A DNA stretch of 64,000 bases from an archaeon (lineage in GTDB: Archaea; Thermoproteota; Nitrososphaeria; Nitrososphaerales; Gagatemarchaeaceae). A model generated the notes under the pieces. It was not told where the DNA came from and made no database searches. It worked only from the letters and a program-made list of their open reading frames with translations. The position numbers were made by a program, and so were the translations under genes. This document shows, piece by piece, positions 50,942 to 59,528 of the stretch (its first letter is position 1; every line of letters starts with the position of its first letter). The stretch lies in contig JAJYMY010000002.1 in the NCBI GenBank assembly GCA_021786575.1, positions 62,001-126,000 on the forward strand, given 5' to 3'.

Positions 50942-52288
50942 TCAGCGGTATCCCGCGGCCGTCTCTTCCAACACCGCTCTTACTTTCTTAGACGCGTCGC
51001 CCACAAGGCACCTCTTCACCGTCTCAGCCCCATTATCACCCAGATGCTCGCCACCTGGGCCTATCGCCTTGAGTGCGCCCTCCGCCAGCCCTTCGTCGTC
51101 GCCAGGTCTAAAGGTGTACCCATTAGATCCATCGATGACCAGCTCCGACACTCCCGCCCCCTCGCTTACCACCGCCGGCTTCCTATTGATCCACCCTTCT
51201 AGCACCGTGATGCCGAACCCTTCGATTCTGGAAGGCAGCACCACCGCAGCGGCCAGGGAATAGGCAGCCCGGATGTCCTCTGCGGTGGCGTATCCCAGGA
51301 ATACAGTCCTGTCCCTGACCTTGAGCCTCTTAGCCGTCGTGATGAGATGCTCCTTCCAGAGTGTGCCCTTGTCCCGGCCCAGCCCACCGGTCCTACTCGA
51401 AGAGAAGCTCCCATTCCCGATCAGTAGGAGTTTGACCTTGGTTTTGTTCTTCATCTTGGCTAGAGCTCTGATAGCTACGTCCTGGGACTTTACTGGGTCC
51501 ATTCGTGCGACTGTAAGAAGGAGTTTCTCGTCTGCCTTCAGACCAATCTTATCTCTCAGGGCTGCCTTCGCCGCCGGAGATGGCGCCTTCCATTCCGCCT
51601 CGTCGATGTACGGATAGAGTTGGTGAGCGTGACCTCTGTATCCTATCTTTACTAGTCCCTCGAGGTCTCTCTTCGTGCTTACTATGACCGAGTCGAAGCC
51701 CTCGAGCGCTCTCCGAACAAACCCCCCTAGGTGTCCGAGATTTTCGGGCCTAAAGGGGACGTGCCAGCGAAGCACGGCAGGCGCGGAGATTCCAATTAGC
51801 TGCCCTGTCTGTATGAGCTGGAAATCGTGGATGTAGAAGATGTCGACATCCCCGACATAGTGGAAAATCTTCTCTGTGTTAGCCCAGTTGTAGTGCACGT
51901 ATCCGAGGTATTCCTTCCTGTTGAATGGCCGTCCCCCAAGTCCGTGTATGACCGACCAGAACTCCTCCTTGAAGGAGCCGTAGTCTCTGAGGTGCCGTTC
52001 TCCGAGCTCAACATGCGAGATCAGTACGCCGTCAAGCCTCACCCGAGGAGGATACTTGATCCCAAGACTGATCCAGATAGAGTCTCTCGCAAGTCCATCC
52101 CTCGAAAGGCGCGAGAGGAGCGGGAGCACCATCGCCGTGACCCCGCCGGGGGCATAGACGTAGTCGACTCCCTCATGCAACGACTTCAGGTCGACCGGAT
52201 CGTCCAGCTCGCCATATTTCTTCTTAAGCGCGGAGTAATCAAGCCTGAACCGTATCGGCGGAGTCTGAGTGTTTACGCAGATTCTCAA
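50942..52288 (-). CDS. GT4-family glycosyltransferase (GT-B fold)
   Basis: 448 residues. The C-terminal nucleotide-sugar site is plain: TVARMDPVKSQDVAIRAL, then the E-x7-E motif in RIEGFGITVLEG (Glu residues about 362 and 370). The N-domain has IHDFQLIQTGQ and RWHVPFRP, similar in layout to trehalose glycosyltransferring synthases. It overlaps a HAD phosphatase by 4 bp, which could instead mean a two-step sugar-phosphate route (synthase plus phosphatase). Product unknown: trehalose, glucosylglycerate or a glucan. Confidence 0.78.
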   Translation of the reverse strand: MRICVNTQTPPIRFRLDYSALKKKYGELDDPVDLKSLHEGVDYVYAPGGVTAMVLPLLSRLSRDGLARDSIWISLGIKYPPRVRLDGVLISHVELGERHLRDYGSFKEEFWSVIHGLGGRPFNRKEYLGYVHYNWANTEKIFHYVGDVDIFYIHDFQLIQTGQLIGISAPAVLRWHVPFRPENLGHLGGFVRRALEGFDSVIVSTKRDLEGLVKIGYRGHAHQLYPYIDEAEWKAPSPAAKAALRDKIGLKADEKLLLTVARMDPVKSQDVAIRALAKMKNKTKVKLLLIGNGSFSSSRTGGLGRDKGTLWKEHLITTAKRLKVRDRTVFLGYATAEDIRAAYSLAAAVVLPSRIEGFGITVLEGWINRKPAVVSEGAGVSELVIDGSNGYTFRPGDDEGLAEGALKAIGPGGEHLGDNGAETVKRCLVGDASKKVRAVLEETAAGYR

Positions 52289-52983
52289 GAAGGCCGCCTC
52301 GGGCTTTCAACAAACAGGTCTCTGATCGCTTCCAAGGCCCCCTCTCCAGCGCTACCATCTGCGATGTAATCAGCCATTCGCTTAAGGTCATCCACTGAGT
52401 TTCTGAGTGCGATTCTGAACCTGCAGATTTCGAACATAGGTATGTCATTCTCTCCGTCGCCGATGCACGCTGCGCTCTCAGGTGTAAGATTGAGCGACTT
52501 GAGGACCGCGGAGAGCCCTGTCCCTTTGTCCACACCGACGGGGACTACCATCAGTCTATCCTTGTTGACTTGGATGCTTGCCAATCCTGAAACCAGGCTT
52601 CGCGCGAGGGGAAGGTTCTCAATAGGCGACGAGACTATCACCTCTTCGCATCCTTCTTCGAGCCGGCTCAGAATCCGCCTTCTTTCTCTCGCCCACCCCT
52701 TTGGCGCACGTCGCTTTTTTGCGGTTCCCACTGTGAGCACTGCCCCATTTTCCACTACGAGGGCGTCAAACAGTGAATCACCTGTGATTCTAATTGCTTC
52801 GCTTGCGCACCTGCCAGTCACCAGGATCAGTCTAGTGCCGTTTGCCTTCAGTCGCTTCATGGCTTCAACCAACCCTGGCGTAAGTGGCTGTCCGCGCGAT
52901 GTAAGTGTCCCGTCTAGGTCTGTCGCGAGGGCATCTACTCGTAAACGCCGGACCGGCTCTTTCATGCGTCGGAAAACCACCAA
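52285..52983 (-). CDS. HAD-superfamily sugar phosphatase (Cof type)
   Basis: 232 residues. Motif I DLDGT (nucleophile Asp, about 22-26), motif II TGR, and motif IV GDGENDIPMF. The Cof-type cap lies between. It overlaps the glycosyltransferase start (ATGA), so the pair is co-translated; it may dephosphorylate the transferase product, as in sucrose- or trehalose-phosphate pathways, or phosphoglycolate. A shorter start at the second Met (residue 7) is possible. Confidence 0.82.
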   Translation of the reverse strand: MVVFRRMKEPVRRLRVDALATDLDGTLTSRGQPLTPGLVEAMKRLKANGTRLILVTGRCASEAIRITGDSLFDALVVENGAVLTVGTAKKRRAPKGWARERRRILSRLEEGCEEVIVSSPIENLPLARSLVSGLASIQVNKDRLMVVPVGVDKGTGLSAVLKSLNLTPESAACIGDGENDIPMFEICRFRIALRNSVDDLKRMADYIADGSAGEGALEAIRDLFVESPRRPS

Positions 52984-53033
52984 CTACCTGCACTTATTTC
53001 TTTGCATATCGAATCGTTATGATAATATCGAAC

Positions 53034-53042
53034 TTTTAAATA
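53034..53042 (+). promoter_or_regulatory. TATA box of the cupin gene
   Basis: TTTTAAATA about 28-35 bp before the ATG at 53069, giving a leaderless mRNA. It also settles the start, since the open frame runs back to 52442. Confidence 0.6.
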
Positions 53043-53068
53043 GGCGTGGCTTCCAGAAACCTCCAGAT

Positions 53069-53488
53069 ATGCTACTGACGATGGAGGAGGTCAGGTCGAA
53101 GGGGAGGCTAGTTGTTGACAACTACAGATATCGGATCCACGACTATGACCTCGATGACCTGACAGTCTCTTTGACTGAATTGAAGGAGGGCCAAGGAACT
53201 CGAGGACATTCTCATAGTTCCAACGCAGAGGTCTATTTCTTCACAGGTGGGAAGGCAGAAATGGAAATCGGCGGTGAGACGTTTGACATCGACGAGGGCG
53301 TCGTTCTCATCCCGAGGGGCGAGTTCCATAGGGTCCAGAATAGGTCCACTGACTCTGAATTGACCTTCGTATCCGTGTTCCCGGGGAAGCGGAAAAACTC
53401 GAATGCCCGGTATTCTCAAGACAGACGAGGGGGTGTGACGGATAAAAGCGCACCCATTCGACGTCGTGAGCCGTCCGGCACCTCCTAG
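53069..53488 (+). CDS. Single-domain cupin protein
   Basis: 139 residues. Cupin motif 1 is GHSHSSNAEVYFFTGG, with the metal-binding His, His, Glu pattern, and motif 2 is IPRGEFHRVQN with the last His. Small cupins of this type bind a metal and act as isomerases, sugar-modifying enzymes or sensors. The C-terminal 30 residues are basic and disordered-looking. Followed 2 bp later by an open frame leading into an ArsR-like regulator. Function not assigned. Confidence 0.82.
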   Translation: MLLTMEEVRSKGRLVVDNYRYRIHDYDLDDLTVSLTELKEGQGTRGHSHSSNAEVYFFTGGKAEMEIGGETFDIDEGVVLIPRGEFHRVQNRSTDSELTFVSVFPGKRKNSNARYSQDRRGGVTDKSAPIRRREPSGTS

Positions 53489-53610
53489 GCGTGGAGAGTT
53501 TCGGCTTGGCTCCTGTCCCGGCTCCAGAAGCCGAACGCAGTCGGAACGTGCGCACTGTGTCAATTCCCCTCTCGAAGGCGAGTAGGGGGAACAAACACCC
53601 GCATGTCGGC

Positions 53611-54144
53611 ATGAAACTGGTTGAGATAATCAGGGACAGCGAAACTGCAAGACTGATTTCAGACCCCATGCGGAGGGCAATCTTGAACCTCCTCCGACGA
53701 AGAGCCATGTCCCAGTCTGAACTAGCCGAAAGCCTGGGCCTTACCGACGGGACAGTGAACTATCACCTGAAGCTCCTTCGGGACGCAGGATTCCTCAGAG
53801 TCGCCCGAGCGGAAACGGAAGAACACGGGATAATGCAGAAGTTCTACGTCCCGACGGCGTACCTATACCTTCCAGATGTCGAGTCACTACCACTGGAGGC
53901 GGCTAGGTACTACTATCCTGTGAACATCGAGAGAATCAGAGGGGTGATTGGCGCGGGGGGCCAGGTATGCGCACGGCTCCCGGACCGGGACGTCGATAGA
54001 CTGGCAGAAGACCTTGCGAAGGAAATAGTGAAGGTCGCCGAGGAGTACATGGGGAGGAGAGTTTCTCTTGGGAAGGGCGAAGAGCAAGTGAATGAAATCT
54101 ACTCCAGGGCGCTCGCAAGGCTCGTCCGTCAGGCCGTGCGGTAG
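53611..54144 (+). CDS. ArsR-like winged-helix transcriptional regulator
   Basis: 177 residues from ATG 53611. The helix-turn-helix is MSQSELAESLGLTDGTVNYHLKLL, preceded by ISDPMRRAILNLLRRR, typical of ArsR/HTH_20 proteins. The C-terminal half is helical and uncharacterised, with no Cys pair for metal sensing. A GTG at 53491 would add 40 low-complexity residues; I prefer the ATG but a GAC-GGATAAAAGC box near 53440 would fit the GTG. Likely co-transcribed with, or just downstream of, the cupin gene. Confidence 0.75.
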   Translation: MKLVEIIRDSETARLISDPMRRAILNLLRRRAMSQSELAESLGLTDGTVNYHLKLLRDAGFLRVARAETEEHGIMQKFYVPTAYLYLPDVESLPLEAARYYYPVNIERIRGVIGAGGQVCARLPDRDVDRLAEDLAKEIVKVAEEYMGRRVSLGKGEEQVNEIYSRALARLVRQAVR

Positions 54145-54207
54145 GCTGGAGCGGCATGTCGGTATGAACACCGACAGTTAGTCACAACCATTTCAGCCTC
54201 CCAACAT

Positions 54208-55704
54208 TCAGTCGGGCGGTAGTTGCTCTTCTTTCCCATCCAGCATGCCTTGATATGCGTCTTCGGTCGTTCGTTTGGTATAGTACTGCTCGTAGAGAGA
54301 CATGTGTCTGTTTTCAAGTCCCATCAGATATTCATGGACCCGCTGTGCGGCTTCTCTGCCGTGCCCCATGGCTTTCACCACCAATGTCTCGCCAGTAGTC
54401 GCGTCACCAGTGGCGAAGACCTTGGCCATGGAAGTCGCGTATCTCTCATCAACCACAATCGCCCCTTTAGGCCCTGACTTGAGCCCCTCCTTCTTCGAAA
54501 GGAAAGAATCCGGACCCCTCCCCACAGCGAGGATGACGCTGTCACACTCCACATCAATTGTCGCTCCAGGGACCGGCTCTGGGTGCTTCCTTCCTGTCGC
54601 GTCTGGTGTGCCCAACTGCATGGTCTGCAACATCGCCCCGGTTAGCTTCCCGCCTTGGCCCAGATACTTGGAGGGGTCCGACAGGAACTTGAACTTGACC
54701 CCCTCTTCTTGGGCCTCTTTCACCATGATGGGGTCGGCAGGCATCTCCTTTTCATCTCTTCTGTAGATGATTGTAACATGTCCCTGGGTCAACCTGAGCG
54801 CGGTCCTCGCGCAGTCGAGGGCGGTGTCCCCTCCGCCGACAACGAGGACATCTTCACCTAGGTCCCTTTGCTTTCCTTTGAGGTACGATTCCGGCCCTGC
54901 TCCATACACCCCGCGTAGGAACTCGTATCCATCGAGGACGCCTTCGAGGTCAGAGCCCGGCGTGTCGAGCTTCTTCACGTCCCTCGAACCGGTGGCGATT
55001 AGGACCGCATCCGTGTCAGAGAGAAGAGAGGTGATAGAGATGTCCTGGCCTACCTTGACTCCCCTCCTGACCACCGCACCCTGGGCTGCGATACGTTCGG
55101 CTTCATATGTCAGGACGTCCTTGGGGAGGTGGTAGTCAGGTATGCCATACCACGCAGTCCCTCCGAGATTCTGTGACTCTTCGTATATGGTCACGCTGTG
55201 ACCATAGCGGAGCAGGAGTTCCGTTGCGGCAAGGCCGGCTGGACCTGCTCCCACTACTGCGACCCTCTTCCCTGTTGCAGCTTCAGACTCAGGGTCGGGC
55301 TGTCGTGACTCGTCCTGCTCCCAATCTGCGACGAATCTCTGAACCATGCCGATGGAAAGCGGTTGTCCTCCCCACCTGACTACACACGCGTCTTCACAGA
55401 GGCCTTGCAACTGCGGGCAGCATCTCGCTGTCACCCCAAGCAAGGGGTTGGTCTCTCTGATGCGATGATAGGCTCTCTCAAAGTCCCCATTTGCTACGGC
55501 GTCCATCATCCCTCTCACATCCAGTTGCACGGGGCAAGCGTCGATGCAAACAGGCGTGCCGCACCTGAGGCAACGGTCGGCCTCCAACATCACTTGCTCC
55601 TTGGTATAAGGCAGTTCGACCTCTGAAAAGTCGCGCTTCCTTACTTCAGGGTCTGACTTCGGAAAGGGGAAGGGACCAACCCTGTTGGGTTTGATTATTA
55701 CCAC
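54208..55704 (-). CDS. GltD-like NAD(P)H-dependent flavin/Fe-S oxidoreductase
   Basis: 498 residues, the glutamate synthase small-subunit architecture. N-terminal Fe-S cysteines are in CLRCGTPVCIDACP and RCCPQLQGLCEDAC; FAD-binding GAGPAGLA; NADPH-binding GGGDTALD; FAD segment VFATGDATTGETLV. Such proteins pass electrons from NAD(P)H to a partner (GltB, or the NfnAB/sulfide dehydrogenase type). No large subunit lies next to it, so the partner is unknown. Its start overlaps the upstream hypothetical gene by 7 bp. Confidence 0.87.
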   Translation of the reverse strand: MVIIKPNRVGPFPFPKSDPEVRKRDFSEVELPYTKEQVMLEADRCLRCGTPVCIDACPVQLDVRGMMDAVANGDFERAYHRIRETNPLLGVTARCCPQLQGLCEDACVVRWGGQPLSIGMVQRFVADWEQDESRQPDPESEAATGKRVAVVGAGPAGLAATELLLRYGHSVTIYEESQNLGGTAWYGIPDYHLPKDVLTYEAERIAAQGAVVRRGVKVGQDISITSLLSDTDAVLIATGSRDVKKLDTPGSDLEGVLDGYEFLRGVYGAGPESYLKGKQRDLGEDVLVVGGGDTALDCARTALRLTQGHVTIIYRRDEKEMPADPIMVKEAQEEGVKFKFLSDPSKYLGQGGKLTGAMLQTMQLGTPDATGRKHPEPVPGATIDVECDSVILAVGRGPDSFLSKKEGLKSGPKGAIVVDERYATSMAKVFATGDATTGETLVVKAMGHGREAAQRVHEYLMGLENRHMSLYEQYYTKRTTEDAYQGMLDGKEEQLPPD

Positions 55705-56234
55705 TCGCGCACACCCTGGCCTGAAGTATAGAGGAGATACAACGCGGCCGAGAGTTGGATTCCAATCTCTTCTAGTTCGTTAGAAAGGGCTACCCTGAAC
55801 TCCTGAGGGTTATCCCCGTCAATCTCGCCTACCGATGCCCCTCTGTGCAATCTGAGCCGGCCCCACGTCTCAGGGTCTACCTCCTTTAGGTTCGAGAACG
55901 GGAATGAATCGAGTCGGATGACGTGGCGCTTCCCTAGGACGTGGTCGGCAGGCTTGGCATCTTCGGGTATTCCAGCGAGCAGGTAAGCGGCCCCCTTGTA
56001 GAAGAAAAGGCGGTTCTTGATTTTGAGCACAGGATCCTTCGAGTTCGCGCCTGTGATTTCCGCCGAGAACGGCTTCATCTCCCCGTGGTCCCGGAGCTCA
56101 ATCCTCCACTCTCCGCGCGTCTCGGAACGAATCGCGAACGATGCCTTCCTTTCAGAGCTGACTGTCGCAACCTCTCTCCCTCCGATGAAGACCGTCGCGA
56201 ACGGCTCCTTCGCTCCCTTTATGGTAAACTCCAT
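55698..56234 (-). CDS. Protein of unknown function upstream of GltD-like gene
   Basis: 178 residues, soluble. The N-terminal half is beta-rich (EFTIKGAKEPFATVFIGGRE, EWRIELRDHGEM) and resembles a lipid- or ligand-binding sandwich; the C-terminal helix contains LEEIGIQLSAALYLLY. No family recognised. The stop overlaps the GltD-like start by 7 bp, so the two are translationally coupled and may form one system. Confidence 0.6.
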   Translation of the reverse strand: MEFTIKGAKEPFATVFIGGREVATVSSERKASFAIRSETRGEWRIELRDHGEMKPFSAEITGANSKDPVLKIKNRLFFYKGAAYLLAGIPEDAKPADHVLGKRHVIRLDSFPFSNLKEVDPETWGRLRLHRGASVGEIDGDNPQEFRVALSNELEEIGIQLSAALYLLYTSGQGVREW

Positions 56235-56626
56235 TGTCCAGTCCAGGCTCGGACGTTCGCCGAGGCCTAAATGACTTTCGGCTTCGTTGATAGGTAAGCG
56301 TTTTCTTGCCGCTTCGACCTTGCTCCATCCGAGGGCCTGGGTTGCCGCACGGAGGGGGCACGTGGCTCGTGACTGGGCGCTCCGCGGGTTAATTAGCTAC
56401 ACCCGCCTTCAAATTCTTCCCGTGCCGGGATTTACTGACCTCCAAAAGACTTAGCCCAGTCACCTCACGAACCGCTTGAAACCAATCCCTTGTCTTATCC
56501 TCAAGCCGCATCACTCGCTGTAATCGTGTTCATGAGCAACATGACGAGAATTACCACGGTCAGGGTAGGGCACGATGGCTCGTCCTAGGCCAATCCTTAA
56601 CTTCCCACGACGAGACTCGGAGGAGG
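56235..56626. other. 392-bp intergenic region
   Basis: No coding frame or RNA fold was recognised. The right end holds a TATA-like CTTAAC (about 56595-56600) some 30 bp before the CsaA-like start. On the left it includes the upstream region of the minus-strand hypothetical gene. Confidence 0.4.
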
Positions 56627-56956
56627 TTGCCCATCCCCATCACAGACTTTGCAAAGTTGGAGATGAGAGTCGGTAGGGTTGTTTCCGTCGAGGACATCCC
56701 CGAAGCCCGCAAGCCTATGTATAAGATGAAGCTAGAGTTCGAGGAAGGGGTGACCCGGCAGTGCGTTGCAGGGATTAAAGGGACTTACTCTAAGGAAGAC
56801 CTGGTGGGTAAGGTGGTGGTGGCGGTCGTGAACCTCGAACCCAAATCGGTTGCGGGTGTAGTGTCTGAGTGTATGCTACTGGCTGCCTCTGACGAGAGCC
56901 GGCTCTCTCTCCTCGCGCCAGAGAGACAGGTCAGAATCGGCTCCAGGGTCAGTTGA
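56627..56956 (+). CDS. CsaA/MetRS C-terminal-like tRNA-binding protein (OB fold)
   Basis: 109 residues, one EMAP-II/Trbp-type OB fold: DFAKLEMRVGRVVSVED at the start, then CVAGIKGTYSKEDLVGKVVV and VSECMLLAASDE. This is the standalone form that binds structured tRNA, as in CsaA or the detached MetRS dimerisation domain of archaea. Start TTG 56627, directly after a GGAGGAGG tract. It is 49 bp ahead of tRNA-Gly. Confidence 0.85.
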   Translation: MPIPITDFAKLEMRVGRVVSVEDIPEARKPMYKMKLEFEEGVTRQCVAGIKGTYSKEDLVGKVVVAVVNLEPKSVAGVVSECMLLAASDESRLSLLAPERQVRIGSRVS

Positions 56957-57005
56957 GCGACATCCCGCAACCTTTTAACCTCCAAAAACACGCGACTTGA
57001 AACGA

Positions 57006-57103
57006 GCGGTGGTCGTCTAGCCTGGTCCAGGACAGTAGCCTGCCACGCTACTAACTCGGGAAGTCATGAAAGTGACTCGAGAATTCAAATCCCGGCCACC
57101 GCA
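57006..57103 (+). tRNA. tRNA-Gly(GCC) with one intron
   Basis: Acceptor GCGGTGG (57006-57012) pairs with CCACCGC (57096-57102), discriminator A. D-arm GTCT...GGAC; anticodon stem GTAGC/GCTAC with loop CTGCCAC, anticodon GCC (57042-57044). After splicing, the T-stem is TCGGG/CCCGG with loop TTCAAAT and a four-base variable loop. A 23-nt intron separates T-stem from T-loop. A TTTTAAC box (about 56972-56978) is correctly placed. CCA is not encoded. Confidence 0.93.
57061..57083 (+). other. tRNA-Gly intron (53/54), 23 nt
   Basis: Textbook bulge-helix-bulge: central helix CTCG (57055-57058) with CGAG (57078-57081), inner helix AGTCA (57062-57066) with TGACT (57073-57077), bulges GG^A (57059-57061) and AA^T (57082-57084). 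Confidence 0.92.
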
Positions 57104-57337
57104 CTTACGCTCATCAACATAACGCGCGCCGCTACGTTTCGTCCGTCCGACAGGGCAGACACCGGCTAATGCACCATGCTGGGGTGCAACTTTGGCTGCG
57201 GCCTGGCGCTTAAGCACGAAGTGCACTTGCTTAGGTTCCACCTTGTCGCGTGGTGCGTCCAGCCTAGTTCCCCTGACAATGCCGGCGACTGCTGGCGTAA
57301 TGCCTATACAACATACTTAGCGACGGTTGAGGGAGTC

Positions 57338-58279
57338 ATGATCTCGATAGTCGGAAGTGGCAAGATAGGAGCCAATGTGGCGGTGCACCTCGCCATGAAG
57401 GGATACGACGACCTCACTCTGGTCGACGTGGTAAAAGGGCTCCCGCAGGGCGAGGCAATGGACATCACCCACATGCTTTCGGCCTACGGAGCTGAAACCA
57501 GGGTTGTCGGGAGCAACGATTACGGGGCTCTGAAGGGTTCAAAGTTGGTTATAGTGGCAGCCGGGTTCGGGCGAAAGCCTGGCCAGACTCGGCTTGACCT
57601 GATGAACTCCAATGCCGGGATAATCAAGGACGTCAGTGAGCAGGTGAAGAGGAACGCACCTGACGCGGTCTTGTTGATGGTAACAAACCCGCTCGACGTA
57701 ATGACATACGTCGCCTACAGGGTCACGGGCTTCGATAGGCACAGGGTCCTTGGCATGAGCGGGACCCTCGACGGCTCTAGGCTCCGTCACTTCGTGGCTG
57801 AGGGGTTGGGTGTCGCGCGATCTTCTGTGACGCCGATGATCATCGGAGAACACGGCGACAGCATGGTCCCCATTCCGGAATACACGACTGTAGGTGGCGT
57901 CCCGGCCTCCAGACTGTTTAGCCCTGACAAATTCGAGGGGGTGGTCAAGAATACGCGGGAGGTAGCCGCGGAAGTCATCGCCAGGAAGGGGGCTACAATC
58001 CACGGTCCCGCGGCGGCTGTAACGGTCCTAGTCGATGCCATCGTCAACGACAAGAAGGCCGTCTTCAACGCGTCGACCTATCTGAACGGTGAGTACGGTT
58101 TCTCAGGCATCGTGATGGACGTCCCGATGGTCATCGGCAAAGGAGGGGTGGAAAGGATACTCGAAATAGCTCTCACAGACCTCGAGAGAAGCGCACTCAA
58201 CACTAGCTACAGCACGCTGAAGGAGGCAATTTCAAAGCTACAAATCGAACTTCCTCCATTGCCTGACAGCAACCGCTGA
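57338..58279 (+). CDS. mdh: Malate dehydrogenase (LDH/MDH superfamily)
   Basis: 313 residues. NAD-binding VGSGKIGANVA at the N-terminus; the substrate-binding GFGRKPGQTRLDL loop carries the Arg pair of malate rather than lactate enzymes; VTNPLDVMTY and the catalytic His in IIGEHGDSMVP follow. It interconverts malate and oxaloacetate in the cytosol. I use ATG 57338, preceded by GAGGGAG; the open frame upstream to 57176 does not look coding. Confidence 0.93.
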   Translation: MISIVGSGKIGANVAVHLAMKGYDDLTLVDVVKGLPQGEAMDITHMLSAYGAETRVVGSNDYGALKGSKLVIVAAGFGRKPGQTRLDLMNSNAGIIKDVSEQVKRNAPDAVLLMVTNPLDVMTYVAYRVTGFDRHRVLGMSGTLDGSRLRHFVAEGLGVARSSVTPMIIGEHGDSMVPIPEYTTVGGVPASRLFSPDKFEGVVKNTREVAAEVIARKGATIHGPAAAVTVLVDAIVNDKKAVFNASTYLNGEYGFSGIVMDVPMVIGKGGVERILEIALTDLERSALNTSYSTLKEAISKLQIELPPLPDSNR

Positions 58280-58544
58280 CTCGAACGCGACTCTGCTCTA
58301 GGCGAGGGATGCTATCTTACGAGAGGCGGGAGACGTACCGAGGTCGCGGCGTCCTGGTTCAAACGCCCCCTAAGGTAGTATGCTGAGGAGGTGCTGCAAA
58401 GACCTTCTTAGTAAGGGAGGGGGACGACCGATGTATCTAGGTGGCCCGTAGAGTGTTGCGCAAACTGCCTACTCTTGCCGCTTTCAAGGTGCCGATATGA
58501 CGCCCTGTGTCAATAACGGTGGGCTGGCCTTAGCTGACTAAACG
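58280..58544. other. Intergenic region, nothing firm recognised
   Basis: No frame has family features. A GGTTCAAACGCC string near 58352 resembles a T-arm, but no matching acceptor or anticodon arm was found, even allowing introns. It may be a degraded tRNA or chance. Confidence 0.35.
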
Positions 58545-58574
58545 TATAAATTGCAAAGCAGACGAAAAAAACAG

Positions 58575-59507
58575 GTGGAAGGAAGCAGGAATTCATACCG
58601 TCAGAAGCTTGTGGAAGCGCTCGTAGTAATAATCGCGGCGTTTGTTCTCCTCTATTTCGTAGTATACTTCGCTCGCGACCTGCCTATCAACGGCTTGGTC
58701 CTAATCAAAGTGGTCGTCGCGATCGTTGCAGGGTATCTGGCGATTGGAATCGTCGCGAACGAAATCAGGCGAGGCGTTTCGAAGACTTCTGGGCGGGAGA
58801 GGGGGGCGACAGTGGCTATCGCATTCAGGTTCATCGGATACATTGGGCTGGCTTTCGTCGCGCTTGCGCTCGCGGGTGTCACCGGGACAGAACTACTTGC
58901 AGGAGGGACTGTCACAGGACTAGTCGCAGGGCTTGCAAGCCAGCAGACGCTTTCGAACATGTTCGCAGGCCTACTCATACTCACTTCAAGGCCATTTCTA
59001 GTTGGAAACAGGATAACCATCTCGACGTGGCAGTGGGGGTTCGACATACCCTCCTATCCGCCGAAGTTCTTCTCTGACAATCTGCTGATACCTGGATACA
59101 CGGGGGTCGTGGAAGACATCAGGCTGAACTACACCACCCTCAGGCTCGATGAGGGGGTCCAGGTCAAGGTCCCAAACAGCATAGTCATCCAGGCGTCAGT
59201 GTTGGATCACGGCGTCAAAGAGAGGCTCGTAAGGGTACGGTACGACATCCTGAAGCCGGTCGACACAGCCGCGTTGGCGACTATGCTGCATGAGGTGGTA
59301 GCGAAAAACGCCTTCGTCACGAAACCGGATGCGGTGTCTGTTTACTTCGAAAACATAACTCCCACAGATGTGATAGTGCTGATTGAGGCGTTCTGCGCTG
59401 GAGCCTATGAAGCCCCTGCCAGGAGTTCCATTCTGCTGGACATCGAGAAGGCGACAGCAGAGCTGAGGGAAAGCCAGCGCTCAAAGAAACAGCCGACAGA
59501 GCAATGA
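58575..59507 (+). CDS. MscS-family mechanosensitive channel
   Basis: 310 residues from GTG 58575. Three hydrophobic helices; the pore-lining third helix is glycine/alanine rich (GGTVTGLVAGLASQQTLSN), then the beta domain (FLVGNRITI, TGVVEDIRLNYTTL, VKVPNSIV). Between these is an extra loop of about 25 residues rich in Trp, Pro and Phe that classic MscS lacks. It opens under membrane tension. A TATA box TATAAAT at 58545-58551 places transcription near 58573, so GTG 58575 rather than TTG 58551 is the likely leaderless start. Confidence 0.87.
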   Translation: MEGSRNSYRQKLVEALVVIIAAFVLLYFVVYFARDLPINGLVLIKVVVAIVAGYLAIGIVANEIRRGVSKTSGRERGATVAIAFRFIGYIGLAFVALALAGVTGTELLAGGTVTGLVAGLASQQTLSNMFAGLLILTSRPFLVGNRITISTWQWGFDIPSYPPKFFSDNLLIPGYTGVVEDIRLNYTTLRLDEGVQVKVPNSIVIQASVLDHGVKERLVRVRYDILKPVDTAALATMLHEVVAKNAFVTKPDAVSVYFENITPTDVIVLIEAFCAGAYEAPARSSILLDIEKATAELRESQRSKKQPTEQ

Positions 59508-59528
59508 AACAGCACCCGCGGTGATGTC

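Noticed and set aside
58345-58375. T-arm-like string GGTTCAAACGCC suggesting another tRNA
   Set aside because: No acceptor pairing, D-arm or anticodon arm could be found on either side, even when allowing BHB introns.
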